Notes under the pieces: model-generated | Told to the model about the DNA's origin: nothing | What the model saw: the letters and a program-made list of their open reading frames with translations, nothing else | Database searches by the model: none | Shown here: positions 8,891 to 18,061 of the stretch, in pieces | How positions within the stretch are numbered: position 1 is the stretch's first letter | Layout of the letters: each line of letters begins with the position of its first letter | From: Megalonaias nervosa | Lineage: Eukaryota; Mollusca; Bivalvia; Unionida; Unionidae | Length of the DNA: 64,000 nucleotides | NCBI GenBank assembly: GCA_016617855.1 | Contig: JAECUM010003234.1 | Span: forward strand, 24,518-88,517 | Direction: 5' to 3' | Made by a program: the position numbers and the translations under genes

Positions 8891-9621
8891 TTAAGTCGAC
8901 GAAGCGGACGTGTACACGACAGGCCTTCCGTCTTGGCACCAGTGGTGGAACAGATGGGTACGAAATCGCAAATAATCGGGAGTGGGAGGTTTTAAATAAC
9001 CAAGAGTAAATAAGAGTGTGGGATTTGAGTGGCATCGTCGTACGCATGAGTCGGTCAAGGCGTTCCTAATTGTTTAGCTAAGACTTGTACTTGCGATTTA
9101 TCTCTAGGGCTTTTAAACAACACCACGTAATGAGCATTGAGACTGATGGTAAGACGGGCTTTACTTTGCTGAAACAAAGTTTGGGAGATGTAAATGACAC
9201 TGGCATTACGATGATGCTCTTTGCGCGTAAACCAGAGTTTAATTTCTTCTTCGTCTTCTTTTAACATGTCGTCAAAAATAACCAAATGAGTTTGACTAGG
9301 GTCAGACACGATCCCGTCGTCCTCGCCAGGAATGCCTTCCACAAATACGATGGAATCGCCTTGACTTTCTCGCAGAAGGCTGTACGCCGATTGCCACACT
9401 TTGTAACACCAAACGATTCGTTGAGGTGGACGATCGATCAAATGATGTTTATGTTCGATCAAAAGTTTGACAAATTCAGTTTTGCCTGAACCGCTAGGTC
9501 CGGCAATGAGCATGTTAAAGGGATGGCGAAGATACAAGGCCTCGCAACTAGTCCGATCTACGTGTTCGTCAATGACTTTGACAGTGGAGGAAGACGGAGC
9601 AGAGACAGTAGTGGTAGCCAT
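8891..9621 (-). pseudogene. FtsK/HerA-type genome-packaging ATPase, 3' end broken
   Basis: From the ATG at 9621, 188 codons read cleanly to a stop at 9055. Walker A is GPSGSGKT at residues 41-48 and Walker B is HLVIFDD at about 112-118, followed by a SVIYISQTLFQQ sensor-like strand. The usual C-terminal end of the family is present downstream in two other frames. DATQIPHSYLL is near 9010-9040, and PDYLRFRTHLFHHW runs toward a TAA at 8891. So there are frameshifts near 9055 and 9000. Length of about 243 residues fits Polinton ATPases. In relatives the enzyme pumps viral DNA into the capsid. The N-terminal two thirds, with all nucleotide-binding residues, is intact. Confidence 0.85.
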
Positions 9622-9670
9622 TGTAGTGTAAGAAATGTCACTTTTGACACGAAGGCAGACAAGACAAGAG

Positions 9671-9680
9671 TTTTTATACT
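9671..9680 (-). promoter_or_regulatory. TATA-like box before ATPase
   Basis: AGTATAAAAAC on the minus strand, about 50 bases upstream of the ATG at 9621. Confidence 0.5.
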
Positions 9681-9708
9681 TTTTTTCAGGACACGTTTAT
9701 TGTCATCT

Positions 9709-10521
9709 TTAATTATGAACAACACGAAAGACAAAAATACATAAAAGCCAAATAGTTAAGTACATGAATAAGAGACACATCAAAACGATCATAGTGGAAT
9801 ATAAACAAGTCTCTGTACAACATTTGTGGTGATCAAGAGGTGAAATCATAGGGGTAGTGTGTAATGTTCTTACAGTCTCTACACTCCTTGGCACAGTCAC
9901 ACAAGATTCCTCCCGGAATGGCCTTTCGGGGATGTCGATAATGGTCCTGTCCTGAAGAGAGTGGTTTTCCTCGGTCACGACTTCGTCTTCTTCTGGCACT
10001 GTCACTAACACTGGTTTAAAAGTTACTTTTTTCACTGAACGTTTTAATTTTTTGGATGACAAATTTTTGGCATAGTGTGCCACTTCTTTTGTCCAAGCCT
10101 CAAAACCCCAAATTTTCCAGTCACGTACGTCTTTCCAGTGAGGGTGTAAGTCACAAGCTACACACACGTCGTCATACACATCTTCAGTGCCTAAAAGTTG
10201 ACGAATCTTGTTTTTCCGTAGAGGTTGAGAAGTATCAAGATGAAAGCGCAAAGCTTTGAGCAGAATAAGTCTCTCGTGTACGTTTAAAGGGACCACTTTC
10301 ATGCTTTTTGGAGCGGTATGTACCGTTTGTAAAGAGTCCACAAGGAATCGGCTGGTAAACGAAATCCCAGAAAGCAAGTCACTAAGACACACACTACACG
10401 TCGACCAATTCAATGGACACAGTTCTCGTAATAGACGATCGTAATCCTCTACCGTTTGAACAGTGTCATTGATTTCCTTCCACGGAATCTGTTGTATCAC
10501 GAATGATAAAGGTCGTGGCAT
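9709..10521 (-). CDS. Unknown 270-residue protein with C-terminal membrane anchor
   Basis: An intact frame from the ATG at 10521. The N-terminal third contains paired Cys (CPLNWSTCSVC, about residues 35-45) and a later VCVACDLHPHW, which may bind zinc. The middle is charged, with a Lys-rich patch followed by an acidic stretch. The C-terminus ends in one strong hydrophobic helix (about 242-266: IVLMCLLFMYLTIWLLCIFV) and a short basic tail, as in a tail-anchored protein. A GGTATAAAAAC box lies only 10 bases upstream of the ATG, so transcription might start inside this frame and the true start could be a later Met. I do not recognise the family. Confidence 0.55.
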   Translation of the reverse strand: MPRPLSFVIQQIPWKEINDTVQTVEDYDRLLRELCPLNWSTCSVCLSDLLSGISFTSRFLVDSLQTVHTAPKSMKVVPLNVHERLILLKALRFHLDTSQPLRKNKIRQLLGTEDVYDDVCVACDLHPHWKDVRDWKIWGFEAWTKEVAHYAKNLSSKKLKRSVKKVTFKPVLVTVPEEDEVVTEENHSLQDRTIIDIPERPFREESCVTVPRSVETVRTLHTTPMISPLDHHKCCTETCLYSTMIVLMCLLFMYLTIWLLCIFVFRVVHN

Positions 10522-10530
10522 GGTAGTTCG

Positions 10531-10539
10531 TTTTTATAC
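10531..10539 (-). promoter_or_regulatory. TATA-like box before 10521 gene
   Basis: GGGTATAAAAACG on the minus strand, ending about 10 bases before the ATG at 10521. Confidence 0.45.
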
Positions 10540-10661
10540 CCTCTTTGGTGTAAGGTAATAAGTGTACTTTTTGAACAGCCTCGATTTTAGTTTAGTACAG
10601 TACCAAAAAAGATAAGTCACTAACTCACACACCACACGTCGCACAAAAGTTTCCTCTTGAA

Positions 10662-10988
10662 TTAGAAAGAATTGTTCTTGTAAGATGTGTTGTAATCCTC
10701 TAACTCGTCCGTTGGAATTTGGTGTATTAGGATCACTTTGTAAGTTGAATGAGTGGCATCCAAAACTTTGTGAATTTCACGCGATTCATCAATGTCTGAC
10801 CACTGGAACACTTTCATCAGAATCAGTCCTCTTATAGCATTTAGGTACTAGTGGTTCAAACATCGGTAACGTAACGGATGCAATGGTTCTTTGCGTTTCA
10901 CTTGCCTTTTGACGAACTCGCGGTAAATGCGTTCTCTCAATTCCACAGGCAAACCAGGAATGTTCTCTTGTAAAGTATCCATAACCAT
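10662..10988 (-). pseudogene. F-box-like protein, copy 1, one internal stop
   Basis: The ATG at 10988 opens 108 codons to TAA at 10662-10664, with one internal TAG at 10848-10850 (codon 47). The N-terminus reads PGLPVELRERIYREFVKRQ, the LPxEL-x-IYxE pattern of an F-box first helix. After the stop the frame stays open with IRGLILMKVFQWSDIDESRE. The neighbour 10994-11383 has the same motif and layout, so they are probably tandem duplicates, five bases apart. An F-box would link a target to a Skp1-Cul1 ubiquitin ligase. That role is inferred from a short motif only. 10540-10661 holds nothing I can support. Confidence 0.45.
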
Positions 10989-10993
10989 GTCAG

Positions 10994-11383
10994 TCAAACA
11001 CTTCTCCTAGAGCGAAAGTAATGGACAAAGTGAATAATTTCTGACCACCGCCATTCCAGGAATAGGTCAAGAATGTCAAAAAAATCTTCAAATGTAAATG
11101 GTCTAAAGCGGAATATTAGGAAGAACGCACCCTTGATCCAGAGAAATCTGACTTGTTTGTTGACTTTTGTCAATTGCCTCTTGTCAATTTCTCGACATAA
11201 ATGTTCTACAGTCACAAATTGAGATTTGGCTCTGGCAAGTCCCAGCCAAATTTCCTTGTAGATCTTCTCTTGCAATTCGTTTGGTAATGTTTGAAGATTA
11301 TTTTTCAGATTGGGTTTAAATACTTGTCTAGGGGTTGTCCAACGTTTGACTCGTAGCCACGTAGCTGATTTCTTACACGACAT
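10994..11383 (-). CDS. F-box-like protein, copy 2
   Basis: An intact frame of 129 codons from the ATG at 11383. Residues about 28-46 read NNLQTLPNELQEKIYKEIW, similar to an F-box helix and to the protein at 10662-10988. The C-terminal half is rich in Phe, Trp and Arg (FRFRPFTFEDFFDILDLFLEW). It lies directly downstream of the BIR gene (about 30 bases) and upstream of its paralogue. Together these three accessory genes could form one transcript. A ubiquitin-ligase adaptor is plausible; a chance LPxEL motif in an unknown viral protein is the alternative. Confidence 0.45.
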   Translation of the reverse strand: MSCKKSATWLRVKRWTTPRQVFKPNLKNNLQTLPNELQEKIYKEIWLGLARAKSQFVTVEHLCREIDKRQLTKVNKQVRFLWIKGAFFLIFRFRPFTFEDFFDILDLFLEWRWSEIIHFVHYFRSRRSV

Positions 11384-11412
11384 GGTATGCCCACTTCAAT
11401 GACGAGGTCCCA

Positions 11413-11703
11413 CTAAAGGTAGGTAAGACAACCCGGAGACCATCGAGCATGTTCCAGGTAAGCGCAATCTTTCTTCTCCCACTCGTGAAGTGACACACCA
11501 CAACTGAAGCACTTGACTTTATCCACTTCGCCCAAGTAGATAAATCCAGCTCTAGCAAATTCTTCGGGGGTAGGTCCTCCCAGATATTTTGGCCATTTTC
11601 CTCGGAAGGTTTGGATCCGACTTTCATAGTCGCAGTATTCAGGCAAACGCACAGGGAACGAATATTCGTCTTTCACAGGTTCGATGAGGGTACGGTGAAA
11701 TAT
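11413..11703 (-). CDS. Single BIR-domain protein (IAP-like)
   Basis: The frame is open from about 11712 and contains one complete BIR domain. It has an Arg-x-x-TF opening (ESRIQTFRGKW), then EEFARAGFIYLGEVDKVKCF and a zinc set C-x2-C-x16-H-x6-C (CFSC, then EH, then GC at the end). The domain ends five residues before the stop at 11413, and there is no RING. No ATG lies upstream in frame; an ATA at 11701-11703 stands where a start would fit, one G-to-A change from ATG. BIR proteins bind caspases or related partners in cells and several large DNA viruses. The neighbouring F-box-like genes suggest a host-interaction cluster. Confidence 0.75.
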   Translation of the reverse strand: MFHRTLIEPVKDEYSFPVRLPEYCDYESRIQTFRGKWPKYLGGPTPEEFARAGFIYLGEVDKVKCFSCGVSLHEWEKKDCAYLEHARWSPGCLTYL

Positions 11704-12019
11704 GTAGGAGTGTGCTCAGTTTTACATGACATCCGTATGGTGGTAGCCGCATGGTTTCATAATGATGACATCCACCATGAAAACCAGTAAAATGAAAAGG
11801 TGTACGATAAGGAGTGGCATCGCTTTCGCATCCGTCAGGTTTGACACACACAGCATCACTTTTCATGGTAGGTATGGTAGTAGTAGTTATAGCAAAGTTC
11901 CCATGATGATGTGGTACTGAATCGCTAAGGTCATAGCGTACGGCATCCCTGTCATCGCAAGGCATAGCATCGCACTTGAGTTTGCTCTTGCTTGATACTT
12001 GTTGTTTGAAAGGATTCAT
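11639..12019 (-). CDS. Possible Cys/His-rich small protein
   Basis: A 126-codon frame from the ATG at 12019, lying between the polymerase 3' end and the BIR gene and overlapping both slightly. The middle is rich in Cys, His, Asp and Gly (CVKPDGCESDATPYR, FHGGCHHYE), which could bind metal, but the order fits no known finger. The last 20 codons overlap the BIR frame and are probably not genuine. It may be a short unknown gene, the former N-terminal part of the BIR protein in another frame, or chance. Confidence 0.3.
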   Translation of the reverse strand: MNPFKQQVSSKSKLKCDAMPCDDRDAVRYDLSDSVPHHHGNFAITTTTIPTMKSDAVCVKPDGCESDATPYRTPFHFTGFHGGCHHYETMRLPPYGCHVKLSTLLHISPYPHRTCERRIFVPCAFA

Positions 12020-12051
12020 CTTTCTCGCTTGGCAATGATAGTGACAATGAA

Positions 12052-15000
12052 CTATCGGTCTTGAACGTTGTCCTTTTGTATATTCTGACCAAAATCGTCG
12101 TGACCGTACGGTACAGTGAAGTGATTGGGAAGCCGTACTCGCTTCTGGTACACGATTTGATAGACTTTTTCCAAGGGCCGGCTAACGATTGGTGTGTGGG
12201 TAAACGTACAATCTTGTGCGGTTCGTGGGTGGTCACTTTAAAATTTCCATCCTCTCCAGACTGCAAGGCTTCTTTCAAGACGCCAAAGTTTACCAGTCGA
12301 CTGGTGCGATAATTGAGAGTCAATCCTTTCACTTTACACTCCGTGTGTACTTCTCCTTGAGGGTCTCGGTATTCGTAGCCGTAATTTTTAGGACCGCCAC
12401 TAGCAAAACTTAAAATCTTGTCGTCGAGATGCTCGTCCGTCCTGGCTCCTAAACGGTCCCCTTCGATGACAGGGTGAGGTTGACCCAGACGATCGATGTA
12501 AATGCAACTGTCCGTGTCAAAATACAGCACACGATCTCCTATCAGTTCTAAAGCTTCGTGCAGTTTTAAGTGAGCATGGGCTGTCACGTAAGCGGCAATG
12601 ATGACATTTCCAAATTCGTCGGCTTCTACAAAGTCCAGTTCTTCTTCATAATTTACTAAGATCAAGTCCTCACGAACGACGTCCACGTGTTTCATGTATT
12701 TGGTTTTGTCGTGAATCATCTGGAAGTAGCGGGAAGGTTCTGTCAGATACTCCGTCTTGGGTAAACACGGTCGTTGTGTCATTTTACCCGCCCCCCCCCC
12801 CCAACCAATTTAACATCACTTTCGCAAACGATCGCCTTCCTTCGCTTTCTCGATATGGTCTAAAGTGATGCCTTCCTGCTTCCAGTATTTGTCTTTGAAT
12901 TTTGTTTGGTCTTCGGAAGTGCGGCAGCAAGATGGATAGACCCTGGCTTCTTGTTTCAGTTTCAAAAAGGCATTCACGTAGTCTGCGAAAATGCCTTTCT
13001 GAGTCTCGTCGCCCTTGTGGTATTTTCTGTCTTGGGAAAGTGGTAAATTTCGTACACTTCTAACAGTTGGTATCCCAGGTCCAGAGCTTTGAACAATTCC
13101 ACGCTGACCCATGTTCCCGTCAAGGCGCGTTCTTCCTGGCTGTGCTGACAAGGTCGGTCTTGGTTGCACGTTTCGGCACAAGTACGGCACAAGGGAAACA
13201 TCAGTTTTCCTTGGCAATGGTGAGGTAAAAAGGGATGGAACAAGTACGTGGGAGGCAAAATTTTACATTTGATCAATCCTTCGTATTAGCGAATGTTGTC
13301 CAAGTCGATGTGTTCCGTCAGCAATTGCGGGTGTCCTGCGAGAAAGTGACAATATTTGCACACGTACGGATACAGAGAACACACGTCCAAGTATCTGATT
13401 TCCTCTCCTTTCTCTTCGTCGGATTGGCACAGCAAACAGTGGCATTCGCCCGTCCTCTGTACAAACTGTCCCTTGGGTTCAGTGGGTCCACCAGTTTGTA
13501 ACTTTCCACGATGCGCTTAAACTCGGGATCGGTTTTCAAACGGTGATCGTACTTGTGTTCCCACATTTCTACCACTCAGTATCCTTGCTCTTCTAACTTC
13601 AAGCGTCGCTGACAAGTGGTCTGGTACAAGTCTTCCATAGTTCGTTGTAAAAACTGATTTGTCGTCTTACGTTGAGGGTAGCAGATGGGACATCCGTGAA
13701 ATAAGCACCGGTTAAACTCGTACACGATCTTAGCCATCCACCGAATACCTTCCGATGGTCTTTTCGCCTCCTCCGTTGCGAGCATGTTGAATCCATTTGT
13801 CTTCCTTGTCGCACAAGTAATGTAACCAGCGTAGGTCTTTGACCGAGTATTGACGTTTGAAAAAATTGGTCGTTTGAGGACTGATGACAGCAAGGGTATT
13901 TTCGGGCATGAATCGTTGGCGGTACACTAAGGAACACGCTTTGGCAATGGTGCAGGCTTCTTTCAAAGGATCGATCCCTCCGTGCTCCATGAACAGTTCT
14001 CGAAATTTTCCACAGCAACGCCGTAAAATGTCCACGTCGGAACGACAATACTTTAACATTTCTTCCCGAAAGTCGAAGGGGTCCGAGGCGTGAGTCTGGT
14101 ACCAAGCGTAGAAAGCTTCTCGTTGTTCGGTGCGCATGTTGTCGGGGTCGTAGTAGTGAGCCTCGGGCAAATGGGGTAGAACGGCGTGTTGATTGGCTTC
14201 GGTATTCAAAAAGTGTGGAAAATAGCCTTTGGCCATCTCTGTCATTCGAAATGTTTTAGGCATGCAACTCAAAGGCATGGCCAAGTAACTCATCGAATCT
14301 TTAAACTGCACTTGACCCACTTGCATGGAAATGATTTGGCTCCGTTCAAAATGACTTTAGGACGTTCGGTACTTTTGTTCCGTATAGTATCTGAGGAGAA
14401 ATTGTCCATCGTATCCCAAAAAATCGTGAGCCATCACCGTGGCATAGCGATGACAATCTCCATAACGTTCGATGTCTTCTTGGCTCCACGTCTCGTCGAT
14501 AGGGTCTAAGATCCATTGGGCAAAATCGGTCAGCGTGTTTGGTCCCCGAAAGATTTTTATACGTCCTCCAGGAATCTTGCTACAGTGAGGAAAATGAGTA
14601 AAGATAGGCTCTTGGATGCACTTCTCACACGCTCGGTGAGCCACGCAGAAATTAGGAATGTGAATGCCAGTCTCTTGCATGCATTCGAAATCGAAAAAGA
14701 TGAAATGGCCTTTCTTCTGGTCATTATCTTCTTCTTCTTCATGTTTGGATTGGTATTTTTAAATGTACCATTGGAGTTCCAAGTCCACGACTTGGAGACA
14801 AATGTAACATCGCCTCTTTCCTGAACAGACTTGCGCCTTGGCATTATTGGTACGTATGCCTTGTCCACAAGTAGGGCACAATCTCAGGAGCTGACAAGCA
14901 CTTTTCTGCTGTGAATCTTGCGTCTTTAAATGTTGTTGATAACAAGTTGGACTGACAAACGTGCGCTGACAAGCTGGGCAATGCACTCGTTCTTGTCCTT

Positions 15001-16101
15001 GGTCCAGACAGGGCTTAGAGGCTAAACATCCCTCACATTTCGATCCGAAATGCTTGCGTTGCTCACGATTGTTATAGCCATAGTCACATTTCTCACAGTA
15101 ATAACTGTATCCCAGGAATGCAGTGATGCTGGTAATGGCATCGAAATGTTCATCATGATGATAGACGTGAATGTATTTTCCGTCTTTGAAATGTTTGCCT
15201 CGAAACAACAGAGGTCCACGCACTTCTTGAGGGTGCACTTTCAAGGTGTAGCGTGGAGCCAAGACGTCTTGCAACTTTTGCATTTCAGGAATGCCACAGG
15301 GTGTGTCTTTGGAAAGGCCAGCTTGCTGTAACAGGAGTTCTGCTTCTCTTCGTTGTTTGGCTCGGCTAGGTTTTTGAATAGTTTGCCAGGCTCTTTTCCA
15401 TTCTGCCGTGTCGTTCTTGTCGGCATACGTTCGTTCCACCACGATGGCAAGGGCTAAACACATCTTGTCTTGAGGGTTGTTAATTCGGATGAGGCTCGTT
15501 TTGGTGATGCGAAGATCGTCCACCAATAACACCTTTTTGCGTCCGGTCCATTGGGGAAGAGAAACGTGGGTGATGAACAGTGTCACTTTTCCATCAGTGA
15601 TGTGAAACAATGTCGTTGGATTGCTGCACGTGTTGAATCTTGTCGATGACTTTGGAAGGCGTTAATTCTGACGGACTGCTAAACTCGATCCAAACGGGTG
15701 ACTTCAAACTGTCGTGATGAATGGAAAGTCTCAAGCGATCGTCTTCTTTGGCTTCACATTGCCGTTTCAGTGTGGTTAACAAAGAATCCCACACATTGGT
15801 GATGAACCCTTCTGCTTTCTCCAACGGTACGTCGGACTTGAAATCTTTAAACTTTACTGCGTACGTGTAGGCCGTAGTTCTAAATTTTCTGGAGGAGCGT
15901 TTTTCAGTCTCTCGAATGTGGTAGTACTTTTCAGGGTTTACTGGTGGTGATGGATTTTGACTGTCTGGGCCTAGATTCTGGCTCTCATCTTCAAAATCGC
16001 TGGCATGAATTTGAGCCAAGACTTCAGCTACTGTGCGAGGCGATAAATCACGTTTCTGCCTCCTACTTTCTTCTCCTTACGAAATGATGCGATCGTTTCA
16101 T
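12052..16101 (-). pseudogene. Protein-primed-type B-family DNA polymerase, heavily broken
   Basis: Pieces in all three minus frames add up to about 1,340 codons, normal for a Polinton polymerase. Reading 5' to 3', there is an N-terminal domain (15594-16019; a possible start ATG is at 16101) and a Cys/His-rich zinc region (YYCEKCDYGYNNREQRKHF). Exo I is FFDFECMQ near 14690, Exo II is VMAHDFLGYDGQFLLRY near 14420 with Asp in the usual Asn place, and Exo III is YCRSDVDIL near 14040. Motif A is YLDVCSLYPYV near 13390 and motif C is LYFDTDSCIYID near 12510. The catalytic motif B region lies at a C12 tract (12791-12802) and is lost there. At least eight frame changes occur, one of them just before the C-terminus. 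Replication of the viral genome was its role; this copy is dead. Confidence 0.88.
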
Positions 16102-16236
16102 CTTGACTGCAAGAAGTCAAATGACAACATTTGAAACGCCATGGACCCCTATATATCCATGTCAGGCTTAGTGCATATATAAAGGGCTGGTGCCTTCCCT
16201 CTCAGTATTCATTTCACTCTTAAGCTGACCAGCACG
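16102..16236. promoter_or_regulatory. Divergent promoter between polymerase and zinc-knuckle gene
   Basis: A plus-strand TATATAAAGG box (16176-16185) stands about 55 bases before the ATG at 16237. A near-palindromic CTATATATCC (16148-16157) could serve the minus-strand polymerase. The polymerase start itself is uncertain. Confidence 0.5.
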
Positions 16237-16629
16237 ATGGAAGAACCCACACAGATCGAACTTCTGATTAGAGCTTTGCGAGGTGTCATACGAAAGTTTT
16301 CTTCAGACAAGCCTTCGGACTACTCTCCCTCCTTTCGAGATAAAAGTCAATATACTTGCTATATCTGTCAGAAGAAAGGGCATTGGGCTACAGAATGTCC
16401 AGACCATCCAAAAAACAAGACCAGTGTCAGAAGAGACAAAAGTCAAGATATTTGTTATCATTGTCAAGAGAAAGGACATTGGTCTTCAGATTGCCCTAAG
16501 AAACAACAGGAGCAGGAGGAGGACGAGAAGAAGAGGTGCCCTAGGCAAAGGAAGAACCCCGACACATTCAGAAAGAGAAGAAACGAAGACGAGAAAAATG
16601 TGAGGAAGAAGAGGAGGAAAAACTTGTGA
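16237..16629 (+). CDS. Double CCHC zinc-knuckle basic protein
   Basis: An intact frame of 130 codons. Two zinc knuckles of the retroviral Gag/CNBP type are visible: CYICQKKGHWATEC (residues 41-54) and CYHCQEKGHWSSDC (73-86), each C-x2-C-x4-H-x4-C. Each is preceded by RDKSQ, 32 residues apart, so the knuckle arose by internal duplication. A TATATAAAGG box lies 55 bases upstream. The C-terminal third is Lys/Arg/Glu-rich with nuclear-signal-like patches. It transcribes away from the polymerase. Single-stranded nucleic acid binding is the expected activity; its job in the virus is unknown, and capture from a retroelement or host gene is possible. Confidence 0.7.
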   Translation: MEEPTQIELLIRALRGVIRKFSSDKPSDYSPSFRDKSQYTCYICQKKGHWATECPDHPKNKTSVRRDKSQDICYHCQEKGHWSSDCPKKQQEQEEDEKKRCPRQRKNPDTFRKRRNEDEKNVRKKRRKNL

Positions 16630-16964
16630 AAGTGAAGATAATCAGAAAACGGAGAGAGTGAAAGAAGACAAAAGACACAGAAGAAGTCTATGAACTTTTT
16701 TAAAGTGTTGTGTTGTGTTTTGATATTGGATTGTAAATATTTGTACCAGAATAGACCAGACTAAAAGACGTGTCTCTTGGTTTTGATTGTTTAGAATAAT
16801 AAGACCCACACTCACGCACTCACACACGTACATCATAGGGTTAAAAAAATTAAAGGGATTTTGAGTTTTAATTGATTTTGGCAAAATGAATACTATCTCA
16901 TTTCGAAAGAAATGAGTGGCCCTAAAAAGGACCGTTGGGTGTTTGTTGTTTTCAAAAACCAAAC
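16630..16964. other. AT-rich spacer between convergent genes
   Basis: The stretch lies between the stop of the zinc-knuckle gene (plus) and the stop of the 17594 gene (minus). It is AT-rich with T and GT runs, and I see no gene in it. Confidence 0.5.
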
Positions 16965-17594
16965 TCAGGAACGAGAAGCAATCCGCTTTAACTGTCTTAA
17001 GCCGTTGCCACGGCCAAGACCTACTTCTGGACTTGCTCCTTTTAATGGTTTGGCAGAAATCACTAGAGGTGGTATCTCCGGTGTACTAACCGGATTAGAC
17101 TGTTTGGCTCGGGAAGGTCTTTTTCTCTTGGGTCGTAATAAAGAGGTCTGATACATTTGTTTCAGACTTCTTAACTCGGCCAAAATGTCCAAGAGTACCG
17201 TTACCGTTTGGGGTTCACTGTTCTCCTTTTCTCCTAGCCCTTGTTTCTTCTCTACTGCTTCTTCCTGTCGTTTCCTTCTTGCCTCTTCTTCTTCTCGCTG
17301 TTGCTGTTCAAGGAGAAATGCTTGTTCTGCCTCTTTCTACTGCTGTAAAAATTTCTCCAATTCTTCTTTCTGTCTTTGTTTAAAATCCTCGACGTGTGGT
17401 AAAGAAGGAGAAGGTGGCGAAGGTACTGGTACTGGAACAAATTCTTGCGAAGAGAGAAAATCTACTAAATCCCAGTTTAAATCGACCTCTTCAGGAAGTA
17501 GTGCTGTGTTAACTTTGGCAGCCACTGCTATGCCATCGCTTTTCGTCTCCAAAGCCGGTGCACCCCAATTCATCGTCTTCTTAGTTTCCGTCAT
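16965..17594 (-). pseudogene. Coiled-coil Gln/Glu-rich protein with one TAG
   Basis: From the ATG at 17594 a single frame of 209 codons runs to TGA at 16965, broken only by TAG at 17337-17339 (codon 86). The N-terminal part is acidic with a Pro-rich stretch (FVPVPVPSPPSPSLP). The centre is a long charged helix (KEAEQAFLLEQQQREEEEAR), the stop falling inside it. The C-terminal part has a Leu-rich segment (LLDILAELRSLKQMY) and a basic tail. No family is recognised, but the continuous composition across the stop shows that this is one gene. A plus-strand frame at 16912-17151 is its shadow. Confidence 0.5.
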
Positions 17595-17827
17595 GTTTCA
17601 CAAAACAATGCCGCATCGATTCACTGCGCACAGACACTAGCGCACCTATATAGGGAATGTGACGTCACAGGTAGCTCTCTTCGGATTGGAAGACAGACTC
17701 CGCGAAGTGACTGAATTTTGTAATGCATGTTGGGATTGGTGAACAATTTCAATCAGTTTTAATCCGGTCTTCCACTATAAATAAACGCGGTTCACTTCAT
17801 TCCCTTCACCTGTTCCTCGTCACAAAG
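17595..17827. promoter_or_regulatory. Divergent promoter with two TATA boxes and a CRE palindrome
   Basis: A palindromic CCTATATAGG (17645-17654) lies about 50 bases before the minus gene starting at 17594. TATAAATA (17776-17783) lies about 45 bases before the plus gene starting at 17828. Between them TGACGTCA (17660-17667) is a perfect CREB/ATF-type site. Two more copies lie at 18344-18351 and 18369-18376. Confidence 0.5.
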
Positions 17828-18061
17828 ATGTGGACCAACGTTGAATCGTCTACTCTTGTATCGTCGATGCAGTTCCGTACGGACTTACCCATGTATGTGG
17901 GATCATCATGGAGAATCGTTAGGATCACCGAGACAAGCGTTTGGAAAAGAAGGACCTATGTGGAAAGACAAGGCTGTCTTGAGCGAGTTCTGATTTATGG
18001 ACCAGAGGTTAGACGAAGTTTGAGAAAGAGAAGAAGACCTATGCGATGCCCTCTATGTTAA
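17828..18061 (+). CDS. Small basic protein of unknown function
   Basis: An intact frame of 77 codons beginning MWTNVESSTLVSSMQFRTD. It ends with an Arg-rich tail (VRRSLRKRRRPMRCPLC) holding two Cys. The TATAAATA box at 17776 supports transcription from this strand and this start. No known domain is seen. It is the last gene I can assign to the endogenous virus; the right end of the element lies somewhere after it. Confidence 0.4.
   Translation: MWTNVESSTLVSSMQFRTDLPMYVGSSWRIVRITETSVWKRRTYVERQGCLERVLIYGPEVRRSLRKRRRPMRCPLC

Noticed and set aside
13235..15331. Several plus-strand frames of 60-107 codons across the polymerase
   Set aside because: The minus-strand pieces carry all polymerase motifs in order; plus-strand frames show none.
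16912..17151. Plus-strand 79-codon frame
   Set aside because: It lies opposite the continuous minus-strand gene 16965-17594, which has better composition and promoter support.
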